Assembly (NCBI GenBank): GCA_947448135.1
Contig: CANFLZ010000026.1
Location: 1 to 32,933 of the forward strand
Length of the DNA stretch: 32,933 nucleotides
Source of the DNA: Flavobacteriales bacterium
GTDB lineage: Bacteria; Bacteroidota; Bacteroidia; Flavobacteriales_D; Sanyastnellaceae
Reading direction: 5' to 3'
In this document: positions 26,165 to 32,933 of the stretch, piece after piece
Layout of the letters: each line of letters begins with the position of its first letter
Numbering within the stretch: position 1 is the stretch's first letter
Program-made: the position numbers and the translations under genes
Notes under the pieces: model-generated
Database searches by the model: none
Told to the model about the DNA's origin: nothing
What the model saw: the letters and a program-made list of their open reading frames with translations, nothing else

Positions 26165-27016
26165 CTACTCCAACATCAAGGCTTGCAAGGCGCGCAGCTC
26201 ACTCACCTTTTTATCATCGCGGTTGGCAATACTCTGATTGATCAATGAATTGATCATTCTGCCCACCCACTCTAATCTTCCTGCAGTATTAAAGAAACGA
26301 TCATCATAGGGGTATTGCATAGCGACCAGCATGCCTTCAATTTCTTCTCTCGAAACTATCTGACCACCTTGATGCGGATTCACATAAAACAATGTCTCTA
26401 CTCCCCCTTTGTAATCCAACTCTTGATAAGCCAGAATACAATCACCTGGAACATTGATGGCCGGCAATTGAATTTCCAACGCTTCCGCCAACCAAGAATA
26501 CAATGCACCGATCACCAATGGTTCGCCGCGCTTGGTTGCGAGCAATTCACCCAAAGTATTGTGTCCATTCACGGATACACCTACGCCTTGGAATTGATGC
26601 ACCTTAAATAATATGGTATTAAAAACATTGATGGCTTCAAATGCCGTCAAAAAATCATTCAACTCCAACCAAATATCCTGGCGAATCTTCATGACTTGTT
26701 GCTTCAACTGAAGCTCACTCTCTGTTGGATTAGACAAACGATTCAGAATCAACATCGCTTCCAACAAATCCTTGTCATCACTCTCTTTCCACTCCCGAAG
26801 TCGTTTGTAGATGGCATGGTACTGCAGCTCTTGAATCAAAGACTCCACACGAAGCTGAAACAATGGACCCAGATTGTTCAATTCCCAATATTGCTCCAAT
26901 TGAGGAATCAAACCATCTCCCATTCTCGACAACTCTTGCTTTACATGTGCAAAGATTTCCTCATCCGGATCTTCCATCAATTGAATCAATGCACTAATTT
27001 CTCCCTGCATACCCAT
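26165..27016 (-). CDS. SirB1 / transglutaminase-like core family protein
   Basis: 283 aa from the ATG at 27016; the longer reading begins at a TTG. The N-terminal ~100 residues are helical and HEAT-like (EISALIQLMEDPDEEIFAHV), followed by a transglutaminase-like core of the SirB1 family (Transglut_core2): NTILFKVHQFQGV, KRGEPLVIGALYSWLAEALE, INVPGDCILAYQEL and FYVNPHQGGQIVSREEIEGM. Family members normally read PGHF at the third motif; here it is PGDC. Bacterial SirB1 proteins have no well-settled role. The gene stands between the nucleoside phosphorylase and a small unknown gene, all on the minus strand. Confidence 0.75.
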   Translation of the reverse strand: MGMQGEISALIQLMEDPDEEIFAHVKQELSRMGDGLIPQLEQYWELNNLGPLFQLRVESLIQELQYHAIYKRLREWKESDDKDLLEAMLILNRLSNPTESELQLKQQVMKIRQDIWLELNDFLTAFEAINVFNTILFKVHQFQGVGVSVNGHNTLGELLATKRGEPLVIGALYSWLAEALEIQLPAINVPGDCILAYQELDYKGGVETLFYVNPHQGGQIVSREEIEGMLVAMQYPYDDRFFNTAGRLEWVGRMINSLINQSIANRDDKKVSELRALQALMLE

Positions 27017-27092
27017 AATTTTGTATTTCAAAACTACCGGTATTTCAGAGGGCGATTTTTACTAAATACTTTTATTATTCACACAAACTTTT

Positions 27093-27974
27093 TCAAAATG
27101 CAGCGATGGCCTTTTGAATCAACCGATCGACGTCGGCAGCGGGATTGGCGGAGAATTCCTGGGTTTTTCGATTGGCCAATATCACACAACAGGTCATGGC
27201 CTCATGGCCCAAAAGACTGGCCATGGCGTATAATCCTGCACATTCCATTTCCAAATTTGTGATTGTGTTTTGTTGCCATTCAAAACCACTTTCGGCAGTA
27301 AATGCTTCCAGCTTGCTTTTCAATCGAACCGACCTTCCTTGAGGTCCGTAGAAACCATTGGCGGTGTATGTGATTCCTTTTAAATCAAAAATGGAATATC
27401 GGTTCAATAATCCCTGCGAACCAGCCACTGCATACAAATTGGGACGGTCCATCCCTTGCTCGCGCAGAGCTTGCATCAACGAGATTTCATCAGAAGAAAA
27501 TGCCATTTCATAACTATACGGAACTCCATCATAGGCATAGGCAAAAGATGAAGCGACGATGGTTCCTGGATTGACCTCACCTCTGAGAGTGCCGCAAGTT
27601 CCCAATCTCAAAAATTTCAGACTTCGAAGGTTAGACTTGACTTGATGTGTGCCCGCATCAACATTGACCGCAGCATCCAGTTCGGAAATCAAAATTTCGA
27701 TATTGTCCACGCCAATACCCGAAGAAACTATCGTCAGGGGTTTGCCTTTTAATACACCCTTGTGTAGGACAAATTCTCTACGGTGGATTTGAAAATCAAC
27801 ATGATCGAAAAAAGAACTGATGATGCCCACACGGTCGGGGTCTCCTACAATCCAAACATCATCCGCCACATGCTCTTCACGAATGCCCAAATGATAAACA
27901 GACCCATCCGAATTGTATATCAGATGGGTCTGTGGTATGTTTTCTAAAGCTTGTCTTTGCTGGGTTGCGCGCAT
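27093..27974 (-). CDS. Nucleoside phosphorylase (uridine phosphorylase-like)
   Basis: A 293-aa member of the PNP/UDP phosphorylase superfamily (NP-I). Nucleoside + phosphate gives base + ribose-1-phosphate. Landmarks: phosphate-binding WIVGDPDRV, IVSSGIGVDNIEIL, FLRLGTCGTL (second phosphate/ribose site), and ITNLEMECAGLYAMASLL, the MEC/E motif that binds the ribose hydroxyls. The late sequence VILANRKTQEF is where the catalytic-site Arg/Asp differs between purine and uridine enzymes; the exact substrate is uncertain, though the Bacteroidota branch is usually annotated as uridine phosphorylase. It starts inside the dnaN stop codon (TAATG). Confidence 0.87.
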   Translation of the reverse strand: MRATQQRQALENIPQTHLIYNSDGSVYHLGIREEHVADDVWIVGDPDRVGIISSFFDHVDFQIHRREFVLHKGVLKGKPLTIVSSGIGVDNIEILISELDAAVNVDAGTHQVKSNLRSLKFLRLGTCGTLRGEVNPGTIVASSFAYAYDGVPYSYEMAFSSDEISLMQALREQGMDRPNLYAVAGSQGLLNRYSIFDLKGITYTANGFYGPQGRSVRLKSKLEAFTAESGFEWQQNTITNLEMECAGLYAMASLLGHEAMTCCVILANRKTQEFSANPAADVDRLIQKAIAAF

Positions 27975-29095
27975 TAGCTATTGAGCATAACGGGCATCAC
28001 CAACATCAAGATATCTTCGTTCTCATCAACCAACTCCACTGGACGCATGATGCCTGCGCGATTGGGAGCACTCATTTCGATGGTCACGTTATCGCAATCC
28101 AAATTGCTCAACATCTCTTGTAAAAAGCGGCTATTGAAACCAATTTCCATATCATCACCCACATAAGAGCATGACAATTTTTCGTTGGCCTCATTGCTAT
28201 AATCCAAATCTTCAGCTGAAATATGCAACTCACTTCCACCCATTTTCAAACGAACTTGGTGGGTAGTTTTATTGGCAAAAATGCTCACACGACGGATAGA
28301 CTGTAAAAAGTCCGCGCGATCGATGGTCAATTTAAATGGATTTTCCTTTGGTATCACCGCCTCATAGTTGGGATACTTCCCTTCGATCAAACGACACATC
28401 AAAGAAACATTGTCAAAAGTAAATTGCGCGTTATTGTCTGAATAAGCTACTGCTACATCAGATTTTACTGAACCCAAAATTCCTTTCATCAAATTCAAAG
28501 GCTTGCGCGGAACGATGAAAGTTGCAGGATCTCCTCCCGCCTCTGTACGGGTGTAGCGGACCAACTTGTGCGCATCTGTTGCGACAAAGCGGGTTTCGCT
28601 TTCATTGATCTCAAAATAAACACCGCTCATCACGGGGCGCATGTCATCATTCCCTGCTGCGAACAAAGTTTTATTGATCGCACGAGACATCACATCTCCA
28701 GGGATTTTGAACGACTTGTCGCTATCCATTGCAGGAGCCTTGGGAAAATCATCACCATTCACTCCGGTCAATTTGTATTTACCGAATTCAGAAGCGATTT
28801 CGATTCCATAGGTTTTTGAATCGATGGTAAAAGTCAATGGATGCTCAGGAATCGACTTCAAAATATCCATCAACAATTTCGCTGGAACGCACAATACTCC
28901 TTCACCTTTGGTATCGATATTTTCCAAACGAACGGTAATCGCTGTTTCCAAATCGGAAGCGCTGACCACCAATTCTTGGGGACGAATTTCAAAAAGGAAA
29001 TTATCCAAGATGGGCAAAGAATTGCTGCTGTTTAACACGCCACCCAACAATTGAAGTGACTTGTGTAAAAGCGAACTGTTAACGACAATATTCAT
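27974..29095 (-). CDS. dnaN: DNA polymerase III sliding clamp (beta subunit)
   Basis: A 373-aa processivity clamp, dimer of three-domain subunits encircling DNA. The start at ATG 29095 gives MNIVVNSSLLHKSLQLLGGV; a longer reading adds eight residues. Domain landmarks: LPILDNFLFEI, VSASDLETAITV, GVYFEINESETRFVATDAHK in domain 2, and domain 3 ends GIMRPVELVDENEDILMLVM followed by PVMLNS, the conserved C-terminal hydrophobic strand that forms the partner-binding cleft. It is not near dnaA here; instead it is coupled by a 1-nt overlap to a nucleoside phosphorylase. Confidence 0.96.
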   Translation of the reverse strand: MNIVVNSSLLHKSLQLLGGVLNSSNSLPILDNFLFEIRPQELVVSASDLETAITVRLENIDTKGEGVLCVPAKLLMDILKSIPEHPLTFTIDSKTYGIEIASEFGKYKLTGVNGDDFPKAPAMDSDKSFKIPGDVMSRAINKTLFAAGNDDMRPVMSGVYFEINESETRFVATDAHKLVRYTRTEAGGDPATFIVPRKPLNLMKGILGSVKSDVAVAYSDNNAQFTFDNVSLMCRLIEGKYPNYEAVIPKENPFKLTIDRADFLQSIRRVSIFANKTTHQVRLKMGGSELHISAEDLDYSNEANEKLSCSYVGDDMEIGFNSRFLQEMLSNLDCDNVTIEMSAPNRAGIMRPVELVDENEDILMLVMPVMLNS

Positions 29096-29116
29096 AATAG
29101 TTGTTTTGTAATAAGG

Positions 29117-29124
29117 CAAATATA
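29117..29124 (-). promoter_or_regulatory. Candidate -7 promoter box for dnaN
   Basis: On the minus strand TATATTTG matches TAnnTTTG exactly, 21 nt before the dnaN ATG. No clear TTTG at the -33 position. Confidence 0.4.
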
Positions 29125-29172
29125 AGGTGAGGCAAGCATAAACCTAATGCCCCAATTTCCATTTATCAACAA

Positions 29173-30069
29173 TCAAAAATGGAATGGCTCGACATGGGTA
29201 TGAACGGCATAAACCTGATTGATTTGTGCTTTGATGGCATCATTCACTTCATGAGCTATTGCGTGTCCTTCCTCGACTGAGAGTTGCCCATTGACTTGAA
29301 TGGTGATGTCCACAAACCACTCGAATCCAGTTTTACGAACGAAACAAGATTCCACTTTTTGTACACCATGAATTTGCTTCGCGATGTCTATCACGCGATC
29401 AACATTTTCTTTCGGCAATGCTTGGTCCATCAATTCCGAAAATGAAGAGACAAAAATTTTCCCGCCGTTCCACGCGATGAAAACCGCCGCCACCATGGCT
29501 GCCCAATCATCGGCTGTTTCAAATCCAGGTCCGCCCACCAAGGCAATCACTATTCCGATAAATGCCGCTACAGAAGAAAGTGCATCTGCTCGATGGTGCT
29601 GCGCCTCAGCTCTAACGGCTTGACTTTCGATATCATCACCCGTTTTTTGGACCATCCGAAAGGTCAATTCTTTTCCCCCGACAATCGCAGCCAAAACCAA
29701 CAACGTCCACCACTCCGGAGAGGGATGCGGGGTATTGATCAATTGCATGGATTGATAAAAAATCATGAAAGCTGCTCCGAAGAGCATCAAGCTCACAACA
29801 CCTGCAGCCATGGGCTCGGCCTTGCCGTGTCCGTATGGATGATCTTCATCCGGTGGTTTGGCGGCTGTGCGCAATCCAATCCATACGAGAATGGACGACA
29901 ACACATCGCTGCCACTTTCGATGGCGTCTGCAATCAAGGCATAGCTATGACCAAAAACGCCAGACAACGCTTTGACAATCGCCAAGAAGAAATTGAGAGC
30001 GATTCCTTTTTTTACTGCTTTGATTCCCTGATAGGCAGGGTGTTCGGCATTAATGTTCGTTGGATTCAT
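29173..30069 (-). CDS. Cation diffusion facilitator (CDF) metal exporter
   Basis: A 298-aa inner-membrane divalent cation/H+ antiporter. Six hydrophobic segments precede a cytoplasmic domain (about 215-298). Metal-site residues: D48 and D55 around ALIADAIESGSD in TM2, HHRADALSS in TM5, and the loop HPYGHGKAEP between TM2 and TM3 typical of the family. The C-terminal domain SELMDQALPKENVDRVIDIA has the ferredoxin-like fold. The ATG at 30069 is chosen because GAGGAGC precedes it and it gives a normal N-terminus; an extended reading to 30099 overlaps the upstream gene further. Which metal it carries is not evident; the upstream His-rich-tailed protein suggests Zn, Co or Ni. Confidence 0.88.
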   Translation of the reverse strand: MNPTNINAEHPAYQGIKAVKKGIALNFFLAIVKALSGVFGHSYALIADAIESGSDVLSSILVWIGLRTAAKPPDEDHPYGHGKAEPMAAGVVSLMLFGAAFMIFYQSMQLINTPHPSPEWWTLLVLAAIVGGKELTFRMVQKTGDDIESQAVRAEAQHHRADALSSVAAFIGIVIALVGGPGFETADDWAAMVAAVFIAWNGGKIFVSSFSELMDQALPKENVDRVIDIAKQIHGVQKVESCFVRKTGFEWFVDITIQVNGQLSVEEGHAIAHEVNDAIKAQINQVYAVHTHVEPFHF

Positions 30070-30565
30070 GCTCCTCATGATCTTCGCCATCATGATCATC
30101 CTGCTCCGAATTCAATCCGGCAGGTGGCGTTTGATACAACTCGGGATGACTCAATTTTCCACCTTCGTGGGCTGCGATAGACATAGTGACCAAAACACCC
30201 ACCAATCCAATCATCGCGATGAAAGGGAAAGCTTTGATTTCGGTTTTTTTCTTTCTTTCGACGAAGAACACCAACACGGCCAACACGGCAACGCCCAATG
30301 CACTGAAGTGTGCCACTTCTGCTAGTTCTTCATGTTCGTGAATTGCACGATGACTCATGCCCCATTGTTCCATCACCTCTTCGGCTTCTTCGCCGGTGGC
30401 CATGGCCGCCAGGCTCATCAAGCCCATCACCACCATGATGATCATCGCTAAGTTTTTTAAAATTGGGGTGGGTTTGAAAAAATTCACCACCCAAAGGATC
30501 AATGCAAACAATGCCAAAAACATGGGCACGTGATTGAAAAGAAAATGCAGTTGTACGCCGTTCAT
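30050..30565 (-). CDS. Four-TM membrane protein with His/Asp/Glu-rich tail
   Basis: 171 aa with about four hydrophobic segments (residues about 10-30, 38-58, 85-103, 114-132) and a C-terminal tail ending DDHDGEDHEEHESNEH, a likely metal-binding strip. The N-terminal LHFLFNHVPMFLALF resembles the first helix of DUF2231-type membrane proteins, but the match is weak. Its end overlaps the CDF exporter by 20 nt, so the pair is translationally coupled and the tail may deliver or sense metal for the exporter (inference). Confidence 0.7.
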   Translation of the reverse strand: MNGVQLHFLFNHVPMFLALFALILWVVNFFKPTPILKNLAMIIMVVMGLMSLAAMATGEEAEEVMEQWGMSHRAIHEHEELAEVAHFSALGVAVLAVLVFFVERKKKTEIKAFPFIAMIGLVGVLVTMSIAAHEGGKLSHPELYQTPPAGLNSEQDDHDGEDHEEHESNEH

Positions 30566-30650
30566 CTTTCAAAGATAGGGAATAGTAAAGACCAAAGAAA
30601 ATTCACGTAACATCAATTTCCATCGAACCAAGACTGGCAAGAAGCAGGCC

Positions 30651-30818
30651 TCAATCCTGTTTTTCAATCCACCCAATCTTTTCCAGATGATCAACAATCT
30701 CTGGAATCATCGGCTTGATTTTCTCCAATTTTGGAGATGGCTGAAATTTGGCCGCAAGCATTGCATTTTGCAATTCAATACAGGGTTCTTCAACAGGACC
30801 TTTTTTTCTCTTCAACAT
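30651..30818 (-). CDS. 55-aa protein paired with DUF6934 gene
   Basis: A short basic, soluble ORF: MLKRKKGPVEEPCIELQNAM at the start and EIVDHLEKIGWIEKQD at the end. It begins 9 nt after the DUF6934 stop on the same strand, so the two are co-transcribed. It has a Lys-rich N-terminus and a C-terminal helix, with no signal or membrane segment. No family recognised. It is shorter than most gene-callers' cutoffs but codon use and tight spacing support it. Confidence 0.55.
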   Translation of the reverse strand: MLKRKKGPVEEPCIELQNAMLAAKFQPSPKLEKIKPMIPEIVDHLEKIGWIEKQD

Positions 30819-30827
30819 AAAACAAAT

Positions 30828-31250
30828 TTAATCAATTCTTTGAGTAACGGTAAAAACTATACTGCCATTTTGATGAACCAGCATTTCTATTTTCAAATTA
30901 GAATTCCATGAGTGAAAACTTTTATTGATTTGCCTTCGAAACAATCGATCACGTGAAATTGAATTTCCTGTAAAGGTTATTTTTGCTTTACTATCAAAGA
31001 GCAAAAAAAGTTGAATACAGTGCACGACGGTTTCCATAACCTTTTCAGTATCGCCATTGTCTGAAATGACATTATCCATTAATTGATTTGTTAACGGGTC
31101 AAAGTCCAGCAAACTCAGATGGTACAAATTCGGTATATCTCCCATTTTATCGAATTGCACGCACTTGATGATCGATCTTCTTCCTTCACTTTTAAACCAA
31201 AATTGATGGGTGCCGCCAAACTGATAATGGATTTGATAATATCTCTCCAT
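30828..31250 (-). CDS. DUF6934 family protein
   Basis: A 140-aa protein with the layout of the Bacteroidota DUF6934 family: an N-terminal strand pair (FWFKSEGRRSIIKCVQF), a YHLSLLDFDPL-type segment, NGDTEKVMETVVHCIQLFL (the conserved NGD..KV..TV helix) and TFTGNSISRDRLFRRQI near the C-terminus. The function of the family is not known to me. In this window it is followed by a 55-aa gene and lies next to a toxin-antitoxin operon and repeat elements. The low complexity and AT-rich codon use differ from the core genes and suggest transfer. Confidence 0.65.
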   Translation of the reverse strand: MERYYQIHYQFGGTHQFWFKSEGRRSIIKCVQFDKMGDIPNLYHLSLLDFDPLTNQLMDNVISDNGDTEKVMETVVHCIQLFLLFDSKAKITFTGNSISRDRLFRRQINKSFHSWNSNLKIEMLVHQNGSIVFTVTQRID

Positions 31251-31343
31251 TGCACAAATAGAGCACGTTTACCGCTAACAGACAAGAAACACATAAGGAT
31301 GCATAATCGATACAAAGTGCTCGAATGAGCTGCTCTTTAGGCA

Positions 31344-31375
31344 CGCGGCGCGACGGCTTTCTCATTCTGTTTCTG
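31344..31375 (+). repeat. Truncated end of the nested-palindrome repeat
   Basis: These 32 bases align with 32644-32675, the right end and flank of copy 2, with four mismatches. They stand directly before copy 1, so a further partial copy abuts it. The rest of the gene-free stretch 31251-31845 holds copy 1 and the yefM promoter region. Confidence 0.6.
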
Positions 31376-31386
31376 ATTCCCGCTCT

Positions 31387-31597
31387 GTTTCTGTTTCTCG
31401 CTCTGCCTACGCTACCCATTCTTCACTTTTTGCTTAATCAAAAAGTGAAACAAAAAATCAAGTCGCACCGAAGACGCTCGGGTGAAATTTCTCTTGGACA
31501 TCATGCGGAAAGTGTCGCTTCGCTCGTAACGACAAGCGCTTTCCGCATGCTGTTACCCAATCGAAATTTCACTCTTTCCTCGCTTCCGCGGTGCGAC
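31387..31597 (+). repeat. Nested-palindrome repeat, copy 1
   Basis: 211 bp, nearly identical to 32424-32654 apart from a 20-bp length difference and scattered changes. Inside: a TTCACTTTTTG/CAAAAAGTGAA hairpin, then three nested arms: GTCGCACCG (31462-31470) with CGGTGCGAC (31589-31597), GTGAAATTTC (31482-31491) with GAAATTTCAC (31563-31572), and CATGCGGAAAG/TGTCG (31502-31517) with CGACA/CTTTCCGCATG (31530-31549). It is open in one frame only by chance and appears non-coding. Confidence 0.88.
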
Positions 31598-31796
31598 AGC
31601 ACTCTCACTTCGATCGAGTTGGTGGGGAAATTTCTGATTTACTGATTTACCAAACGAATGCAATTCGCCTTTCATCCCATTTATATGCGCCTTATATGAT
31701 TCTTTATTCAATCGACTTTAAAGAACACTTTTGTAAAAAATCACTTTGCATGAAATCAATTATTCCCAACCTCTTGCTAAAGAAAAAGCTTAATAA

Positions 31797-31826
31797 CGTA
31801 CACTTTTTTGTACATAATATTGTACA
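31797..31826 (+). promoter_or_regulatory. YefM-YoeB operator with three cores
   Basis: CGTACA at 31797, TGTACA at 31809 and TGTACA at 31821, spaced exactly 12 bp apart, 20 nt before the yefM ATG. TGTACA is the core bound by E. coli YefM-YoeB. The candidate -7 box TACATTTG (31823-31830) overlaps the last core, so binding would block transcription. Confidence 0.7.
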
Positions 31827-31845
31827 TTTGAGAAAACAAATCCCA

Positions 31846-32100
31846 ATGAAAGCCATCACCCTCTCTTCGCTCCGTAAAGGCATGAAAGAATATTTCGATT
31901 ATGTCACCCAATCGATGGAGGTGTTGATTGTGCCCAGAAACAAGGACAATGATGCCATTGTCATCATGTCTATTCAGGAATACAATTCCCTGAAAGAAAC
32001 AGAGCATTTGCTATCCTCAGAAAACAATAGAACGCGATTGCAAGAATCCATTGATCAAGTCAAGAAAGGGAAATATGTTTCATACAAAGTACCCCAATGA
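31846..32100 (+). CDS. yefM: Antitoxin of the YefM/Phd family
   Basis: An 84-aa antitoxin and autoregulator. The N-terminal Phd/YefM DNA-binding fold is [20 protein letters not shown] with the [19 protein letters not shown] segment, followed by a flexible C-terminal toxin-wrapping tail. The ATG at 31846 follows the operator; longer in-frame readings to 31591 extend into repeat sequence and are not credible. It overlaps the toxin start by 4 nt (ATGA). YefM neutralises YoeB and, with it, represses the operon by binding the TGTACA cores; Lon-type proteolysis of the antitoxin frees the toxin in related systems. Confidence 0.9.
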   Translation: MKAITLSSLRKGMKEYFDYVTQSMEVLIVPRNKDNDAIVIMSIQEYNSLKETEHLLSSENNRTRLQESIDQVKKGKYVSYKVPQ

Positions 32101-32375
32101 ATTTCGAATTTACCCCGCATGCTTGGGAAGACTTCAACTATTGGATTGAAACCGATCAGGAGGTTGTAGAGAAAATTAATCATTTATTGAAGGACATTAA
32201 GAAAGATCCATTCAAAGGAATTGGAAAGCCAGAGCCTTTAAAATTTGGGCTGAAAGGCTTTTGGTCACGAAGAATTTCCGGCGAGCACCGATTGGTTTAC
32301 ACGGTCTCTGGAAATAAAAACAAAGATCAAAAATGCACCATTATTCAGTGCCGATATCATTATGATATCAAATGA
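32097..32375 (+). CDS. yoeB: Toxin YoeB, ribosome-dependent mRNA interferase
   Basis: 92 aa of the RelE/YoeB fold. Catalytic residues by alignment with E. coli YoeB are present: E46 (GKPEPLK), R65 ([10 protein letters not shown]) and H88-Y89 (CRYHYD); the C-terminal aromatic pair needed for activity is intact. The toxin cleaves mRNA in the ribosomal A site, halting translation. It is coupled to yefM. The pair sits between two copies of a repeat, so it may have come or been excised as a unit. Confidence 0.92.
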   Translation: MNFEFTPHAWEDFNYWIETDQEVVEKINHLLKDIKKDPFKGIGKPEPLKFGLKGFWSRRISGEHRLVYTVSGNKNKDQKCTIIQCRYHYDIK

Positions 32376-32423
32376 TGTTTTCAGAAAACGTAAACCTTAT
32401 TCTCCCACGGTGGACTAAAGTAT

Positions 32424-32654
32424 GTTTCTGTTTCTCGCTCTGCCTATGCTACCCATTCTTCACTTTTTGCTTGATCAAAAAGTGAAACAAAAAATCAAGT
32501 CGCACCGTCCCGACGAGCCTCGCTATCGGGACGCTCGGGTGAAATTTCTCTTGGACATCATGCGGAAAGTGTCGCTTCGCTCGTAACGACAAGCGCTTTC
32601 CGCATGATGTTACCCAATCGAAATTTCACTCTTTCCTCGCTTCCGCGGTACGAC
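32424..32654 (+). repeat. Nested-palindrome repeat, copy 2
   Basis: A direct copy of 31387-31597, 1,037 bp downstream. The arms are the same, with one mismatch in the outer pair (32499-32507 with 32646-32654). It carries an extra short palindrome, GTCCCGA/TCGGGAC (from 32507), where copy 1 has only two bases. Together the copies flank the yefM-yoeB operon. Confidence 0.88.
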
Positions 32655-32804
32655 GACTTTCTCATTCCGTTTCTGTTTCTCGCTCTGAAAAGACCACCCC
32701 GTCACGGCTCCGCCGTGCCACCCCTCCTTTCTCTCACTGCGTTCGAGCAGGAGGGGAGATTTCCCCCATTCCCGCTCTGTTTCTGTTTCTCGGACTGCGC
32801 GGCA
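32655..32804 (+). repeat. GC-rich palindromes and TTTCTG-type simple repeats
   Basis: Holds the hairpin CACGGC-TCC-GCCGTG (about 32702-32716), the arms CCCCTCCT/AGGAGGGG around a 21-nt loop, and copies of GTTTCTGTTTCTCG like those before copy 1. No gene is seen. It separates copy 2 from the FISUMP gene. Confidence 0.6.
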
Positions 32805-32933
32805 CTAATCCCGGACGCAACGAACACTAAAGCCGAACTGCTTAACGCTGAGGTTGCGGAGTACATTGGAATTGTCGTAGGACAGTCTGCGGAGCCATGC
32901 GCTGAAAGAAACGTACTCTGTACTACTCCACCA
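32805..32933 (-). CDS. FISUMP-domain protein, C-terminal fragment
   Basis: 42 codons and a TAG stop at 32805-32807, entering from the right edge. The reading WWSSTEYVSFSAWLRRLSYD followed by NSNVLRNLSVKQFGFSVRCV, then RD, is the canonical end of the FISUMP (Fibrobacter succinogenes major paralogous) domain, in which WWSST and GFSVRC are the hallmark motifs. Proteins of this type in Bacteroidota are usually secreted or surface lipoproteins of unknown function. The start and remaining domains are outside the window. Confidence 0.85.
   Translation of the reverse strand, partial: WWSSTEYVSFSAWLRRLSYDNSNVLRNLSVKQFGFSVRCVRD

Noticed and set aside
31325-31645. 106-aa plus-strand ORF across repeat copy 1
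   Set aside because: It spans nested palindromes and low-complexity sequence, and copy 2 breaks its frame with a 20-bp length difference. No ribosome binding site. It is a by-product of the repeat.
31591-31845. N-terminal extension of YefM to 169 aa
   Set aside because: The extra 85 residues run through the repeat and the operator; the ATG at 31846 gives the normal antitoxin length.

Overview
The window looks like a chromosomal segment of a Bacteroidota bacterium, most likely of the order Flavobacteriales. The evidence is lineage-typical gene content: a CotH-kinase/lamin-tail surface protein, a DUF4369-thioredoxin lipoprotein, an M1 peptidase with a barrel-like C-terminus, a DUF6934 protein and a FISUMP-domain protein. 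Weak Shine-Dalgarno signals and several matches to the Bacteroidota -7 promoter box (TAnnTTTG) agree with this. No rRNA, tRNA, CRISPR array or recognisable transposase was found.

Layout. At 1-3159 (-) lies a large secreted CotH-type protein that runs off the left edge; its signal peptide is in a different frame from the rest. At 3263-6667 (+) are a GH13 amylase-like lipoprotein, coaE and an MFS transporter, closed by a terminator facing trxA (-). At 7134-10824 (-) are a PAP2 phosphatase, a YkuE-like metallophosphoesterase and dnaX. DnaX is split by an A11 run into a 360-aa zero-frame product and a conserved tail in another frame. An APC amino-acid permease (+, 10925-12322) ends at a second bidirectional terminator. 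The Nif3 / zinc-ribbon-type pair follows (-, 12366-15084); the second protein carries a long Lys/Ala-rich histone-H1-like N-terminus and has lost its zinc cysteines.

From 15122 to 22533 (+) five genes overlap or touch: lpxK, gatB, a thioredoxin-like lipoprotein, an M1 peptidase and lpxH. This is an envelope and housekeeping operon with two lipid A enzymes at its ends. It converges on a TPR lipoprotein (-), followed by recA (-), a small membrane protein, an outer-membrane-type protein (+), a 66-nt hairpin, a small unknown gene, a SirB1-family protein, a nucleoside phosphorylase, dnaN, a CDF cation exporter and a His-rich-tailed membrane protein (all -).

The right end (about 30650-32933) is accessory in character. 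It holds a DUF6934 gene with a 55-aa partner, a YefM-YoeB toxin-antitoxin operon with a three-core operator, two copies of a nested-palindrome repeat that flank that operon as direct repeats, further GC-rich palindromes, and the C-terminus of a FISUMP-domain protein that enters from the right edge.
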